This document shows, in pieces, positions 4,591 through 6,534 of a DNA stretch of 6,534 bases. The position numbers were made by a program, and so were the translations under genes. The notes below the pieces were generated by a model, which saw only the letters and a list, made by a program, of their open reading frames with translations, ran no database searches and was not told the origin of the DNA. Positions within the stretch are counted from its first letter, which is position 1. Every line of letters starts with the position of its first letter. This DNA comes from Eubacteriales bacterium (GTDB lineage Bacteria; Bacillota; Clostridia; Peptostreptococcales; Anaerovoracaceae), in the NCBI GenBank assembly GCA_028680875.1, contig JAQUJQ010000091.1, positions 1 to 6,534 on the forward strand, in the 5' to 3' direction.

Positions 4591-6027
4591 ATGAGCAAAA
4601 CAACTGATGAGAGACAAACCCTGAATCGAGTACTAGGTATAAAAGATGTTATAGCCTTGTCTTTTGGTACTATGATTGGATGGGGCTGGATCATGCTGGC
4701 CGGAGTCTGGGTTACCGCAGCAGGTGTTATTGGTGCAATGGTTGCTTTTTTGATCGGAGCAGTGCTTTGCATTTTTGTAGGCCTCACCTACGCTGAGCTG
4801 ACTCCTGCATTGCCTTTAGCCGGCGGGGAACTGGTATTCTCCTATCGAGGTCTCGGCTATAAGGCTTCCTGGATGACCGGCTGGATGATTACCTTTGCCT
4901 ATGTGGGTGTCGCAGCCTGGGAAGGACCGGCATTGGTTACCGCAATAGACTATATCATACCCATTCCGAGAGCCGTATTTCTCTGGAACGTGGCCGGCTT
5001 TGACGTCTACCTTTCCTGGGTTCTGGTGGGAAGCTTGGGCGGTCTGATTTTAGCTCTTCTGAATTTTCGTGGAGCAAAGCCTGCTGCGGTATTTCAACTG
5101 TCCGCTACTATAGCCATGGCAATCGGCGGCGTGCTGTTCTTCTTTGGCGGCGTTGTTGCCGGTGATATTGCCAATATGGTTCCCGCAAGCACCGGCTTCA
5201 ACGGCATTATAGTCGTTCTCCTCATGGTACCTGCGATGTTTGTCGGCTTTGACGTCATCCCCCAGACAGCCGAAGAAATGAACATTCCTCTTCACAAAAT
5301 TGCCAAGGTTCTCATTATCTCTATACTAATGGCTGCAGCATGGTACATTATTATGATTGTTGGTATTTCTCTTTCGGCACCTCCTGATATTCGTGACAGC
5401 GCCAGTATTCCGGTAGCCGAAGCCTTCGCATATAACGTCGGTGCACCTATCGTGGGCAAACTGATGATCATTGCCGCTATGTGCGGAATCTTGACCTCGT
5501 GGAACGGCTTTATCATTGGCGCTACCAGGGTCATCTTCGCCATGGGCAGAGCAAAAATGCTTCCCCCCGTATTTGGAAAAGTTCACCCCAAATATCAGAC
5601 TCCTTCCGCAGCTATTTTCTTAGTAGGCTTTATCACCTGCATCTCTCCGCTACTTGGGAAAAGTGCATTGGTTTGGTTTGTAGACGCCAGTGCTTTCGGA
5701 ACGGTGGTTGCCTATTTCATGGTGGCATTATCCTTTGTTGCTCTGCGCCGGAAAGAACCGAAATTGATCAGGCCTTATAAAGTCAGGGGAGGAAGCTTCG
5801 TCGGCATCTGTGCCGCACTGATAGCCCTGTTCTTCCTGTCTCTCTATACACCTATCGGACCCGGCAACCTGATCTGGCCTTACGAGTGGCTCATGGTTCT
5901 TGGATGGGTGGTACTGGGTATTATTCTTGCGATTATGAACCAAAAAGCATATCCGGATGTGTCTTTAAGGGAAAGAGAATACCTCATGTTCGGCGAAGAA
6001 TATGCTAGGGAGAAATATCTGAAGTAG
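4591..6027 (+). CDS. APC-superfamily amino acid permease
   Basis: A 478-residue membrane transporter of the amino acid-polyamine-organocation superfamily, probably taking up an amino acid or amine by proton or sodium symport or by exchange. About 12 hydrophobic segments are visible. TM1 carries the unwound substrate-binding stretch GTMIGWGW (26-33). The first cytoplasmic loop region has YAELTPALPLAGGE (67-80), matching the APC pattern of an acidic residue then P-x-x-GG. TM6 has VGFDVIPQTAEEMNIP (218-233), and the loop after TM8 has the family motif ATRVIFAMGRAKMLPPVF (311-328) followed by HPKYQTP. The C-terminus is a charged tail. ATG 4591 is preferred, with GAAAGG (4576-4581) 9 nt upstream; the in-frame GTG 4582 overlaps this site. 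The gene is monocistronic and visibly richer in G and C than the ABC cassette, so it probably has a different history. The substrate cannot be assigned. Confidence 0.92.
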   Translation: MSKTTDERQTLNRVLGIKDVIALSFGTMIGWGWIMLAGVWVTAAGVIGAMVAFLIGAVLCIFVGLTYAELTPALPLAGGELVFSYRGLGYKASWMTGWMITFAYVGVAAWEGPALVTAIDYIIPIPRAVFLWNVAGFDVYLSWVLVGSLGGLILALLNFRGAKPAAVFQLSATIAMAIGGVLFFFGGVVAGDIANMVPASTGFNGIIVVLLMVPAMFVGFDVIPQTAEEMNIPLHKIAKVLIISILMAAAWYIIMIVGISLSAPPDIRDSASIPVAEAFAYNVGAPIVGKLMIIAAMCGILTSWNGFIIGATRVIFAMGRAKMLPPVFGKVHPKYQTPSAAIFLVGFITCISPLLGKSALVWFVDASAFGTVVAYFMVALSFVALRRKEPKLIRPYKVRGGSFVGICAALIALFFLSLYTPIGPGNLIWPYEWLMVLGWVVLGIILAIMNQKAYPDVSLREREYLMFGEEYAREKYLK

Positions 6028-6065
6028 ATTTTAGATATGTATATAAATAGAATAGCGGCATTATG

Positions 6066-6115
6066 TAATGGATGCTCTCCCTGTTATTGCGGTATGAAAA
6101 TGAGGGCATCCATTA
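6066..6115 (+). terminator. Hairpin downstream of the amino acid permease
   Basis: TAATGGATGC (6066-6075) pairs exactly with GCATCCATTA (6106-6115). The stem extends inward by CTC/GAG across one G-T pair, giving about 14 pairs. It lies 38 bp after the permease stop, where a terminator is expected, but what follows is TCTAATTGTT and not a clean T run. Termination is therefore probable but not certain. Confidence 0.55.
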
Positions 6116-6127
6116 TCTAATTGTTAT

Positions 6128-6141
6128 AGGCTTATAAGCCT
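6128..6141. repeat. Perfect 14-bp palindrome near the insertion sequence boundary
   Basis: AGGCTTATAAGCCT is a perfect palindrome located between the permease terminator and the first hairpin of the insertion sequence end. It may be part of the host flank or of the element's outermost sequence; the sequence alone does not tell which. Confidence 0.6.
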
Positions 6142-6209
6142 GTTGAGCACGCAAAGCGTGCGAAACAATAAACCACCCGCTATGCGGGTGCGCATCAAAT
6201 GTTATACAA

Positions 6210-6276
6210 AAAAACCACCTTTCCGCTATAATGTAGGTGTTCAAGCCACTTTACAGCGAAAGGAAAGGCGGTTTTT
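6210..6276 (+). promoter_or_regulatory. Structured tnpA leader that could hide the ribosome binding site
   Basis: AAAAACC-A-CCTTTCC-GCT (6210-6227) can pair with AGC-GAAA-GGAAAGG-C-GGTTTTT (6255-6276), with one A/C mismatch and a GAAA bulge. The right arm contains the purine-rich GGAAAGG ribosome binding site of tnpA and runs up to the ATG. IS200 is known to keep transposase expression low through a leader stem-loop that blocks ribosome entry and stops incoming transcription, and this structure fits that role. A TATAAT (6227-6232) with TTATAC 19 bp upstream may be the weak tnpA promoter; if so, its transcripts would lack the left arm. Confidence 0.6.
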
Positions 6277-6534
6277 ATGGCCAATAAAGCAAATAGCTTA
6301 GCCCGAACAAAATGGATTTGCAAATATCACATTGTGTTCAACCCAAAGTATAGACGAAAGATCATATATAATCAATACCGTGACAGCTTGAAAGATATAA
6401 TCCAATTGTTGTGCAAATACAAAGGGGTGGAGATTATCGAGGGGCATATGATGCCAGATCATGTTCATCTTTTGGTGAGTATCCCTCCGAAGATCAGCGT
6501 ATCAAGCTTCATGGGATACCTAAAGAGGAAAAGT
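6277..6534 (+). CDS. tnpA: IS200-type Y1 transposase TnpA, 3' end outside the window
   Basis: The single-strand transposase of the IS200/IS605 family, which cuts and joins hairpin-marked ends through a 5'-phosphotyrosine. The window holds the first 86 codons, open to the last base. Diagnostic stretches are TKWICKYHIVFNPKYRRK (11-28), KGVEIIEGHMMPDHVHLLVS (49-68) and PPKISVSSFMGYLK (70-83). The HUH metal-binding motif is His62-Val-His64. The catalytic tyrosine lies in the second half, near residue 125 or so in relatives, and is outside the window. Full-length members have about 150 residues. The start ATG 6277 follows AAAGG (6264-6268) within a stem that may repress translation. Whether the rest is intact cannot be seen. 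Confidence 0.93.
   Translation, partial: MANKANSLARTKWICKYHIVFNPKYRRKIIYNQYRDSLKDIIQLLCKYKGVEIIEGHMMPDHVHLLVSIPPKISVSSFMGYLKRKS

Larger units (their letters stand above)
6147..6534 (+). mobile_element. IS200/IS605-family element, left part only
   Basis: The element is recognised by its tnpA gene at 6277 and by tandem subterminal hairpins, which this family uses in place of terminal inverted repeats: GCACGC-AAA-GCGTGC (6147-6161) and CACCCGC-TAT-GCGGGTG (6174-6190). TnpA recognises such imperfect palindromes as single strands. The exact left cleavage site cannot be fixed without an empty site; it is probably within a few tens of bases of 6147, on either side. The right end is outside the window. 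No accessory tnpB can be seen in this part. Confidence 0.75.

Noticed and set aside
5050..5586. Several minus-strand frames opposite the amino acid permease
   Set aside because: They are composition-driven antisense shadows of a well-supported APC transporter.
6147..6190. CRISPR-like repeats
   Set aside because: The two hairpins differ in sequence and are not regularly repeated; they fit insertion sequence end structures.

Overview
The window looks like an accessory stretch of a low-to-moderate GC Bacillota chromosome, most likely a clostridium. The evidence is purine-rich Shine-Dalgarno sites (AGGAGG type), near-consensus sigma-A promoters, AT-rich intergenic DNA, and protein types common in that group: an AbrB/RelE toxin-antitoxin pair, a BcrA-like ABC exporter and an IS200-type transposase. 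The species cannot be read from the sequence.

Layout, left to right. Bases 1-321 hold no convincing gene but carry a TTGACA-17-TATTAT promoter and a perfect 14-bp palindrome. Bases 322-990 are a two-gene type II toxin-antitoxin module, with an AbrB/MazE-fold antitoxin followed 3 nt later by a RelE/ParE-fold toxin. Bases 1036-3946 are a TetR-regulated cassette: a perfect consensus promoter (TTGACA-17-TATAAT), a TetR/AcrR repressor starting at 1134, a terminator-like hairpin, then an ABC ATPase, an ABC-2 type permease and an alpha/beta hydrolase. The last three overlap head to tail by 8 and 4 nt, so they are almost certainly one translationally coupled operon. Three related 19-bp inverted repeats (half-sites TACAT / ATGTA) flank the tetR promoter and lie just before the ABC ribosome binding site. 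They are good candidates for the operators of this repressor.

Bases 4028-4090 form a hairpin that could terminate from both sides. It separates the cassette from a convergent minus-strand remnant (4091-4315), the C-terminal tail of a FAD-dependent oxidoreductase that has lost its body. Bases 4316-4590 are non-coding and contain a perfect 14-bp-stem hairpin (4364-4395). An APC-superfamily amino acid permease (4591-6027) follows and is visibly richer in G and C than the cassette. After a hairpin at 6066-6115 come three small palindromes and the left part of an IS200/IS605-family element, whose tnpA begins at 6277 and runs off the end of the window.

Functional reading: the TetR, exporter and hydrolase genes look like an inducible detoxification or immunity cassette, in which a toxic ligand releases TetR, the BcrA/LanF-like transporter exports it or protects the membrane, and the hydrolase modifies it. 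The substrate is unknown. The toxin-antitoxin pair, the decayed gene and the insertion sequence are what one expects around horizontally acquired DNA. No completely new system is evident. The three-operator layout and the hydrolase coupled to a BcrA-like exporter are the parts most worth following up.
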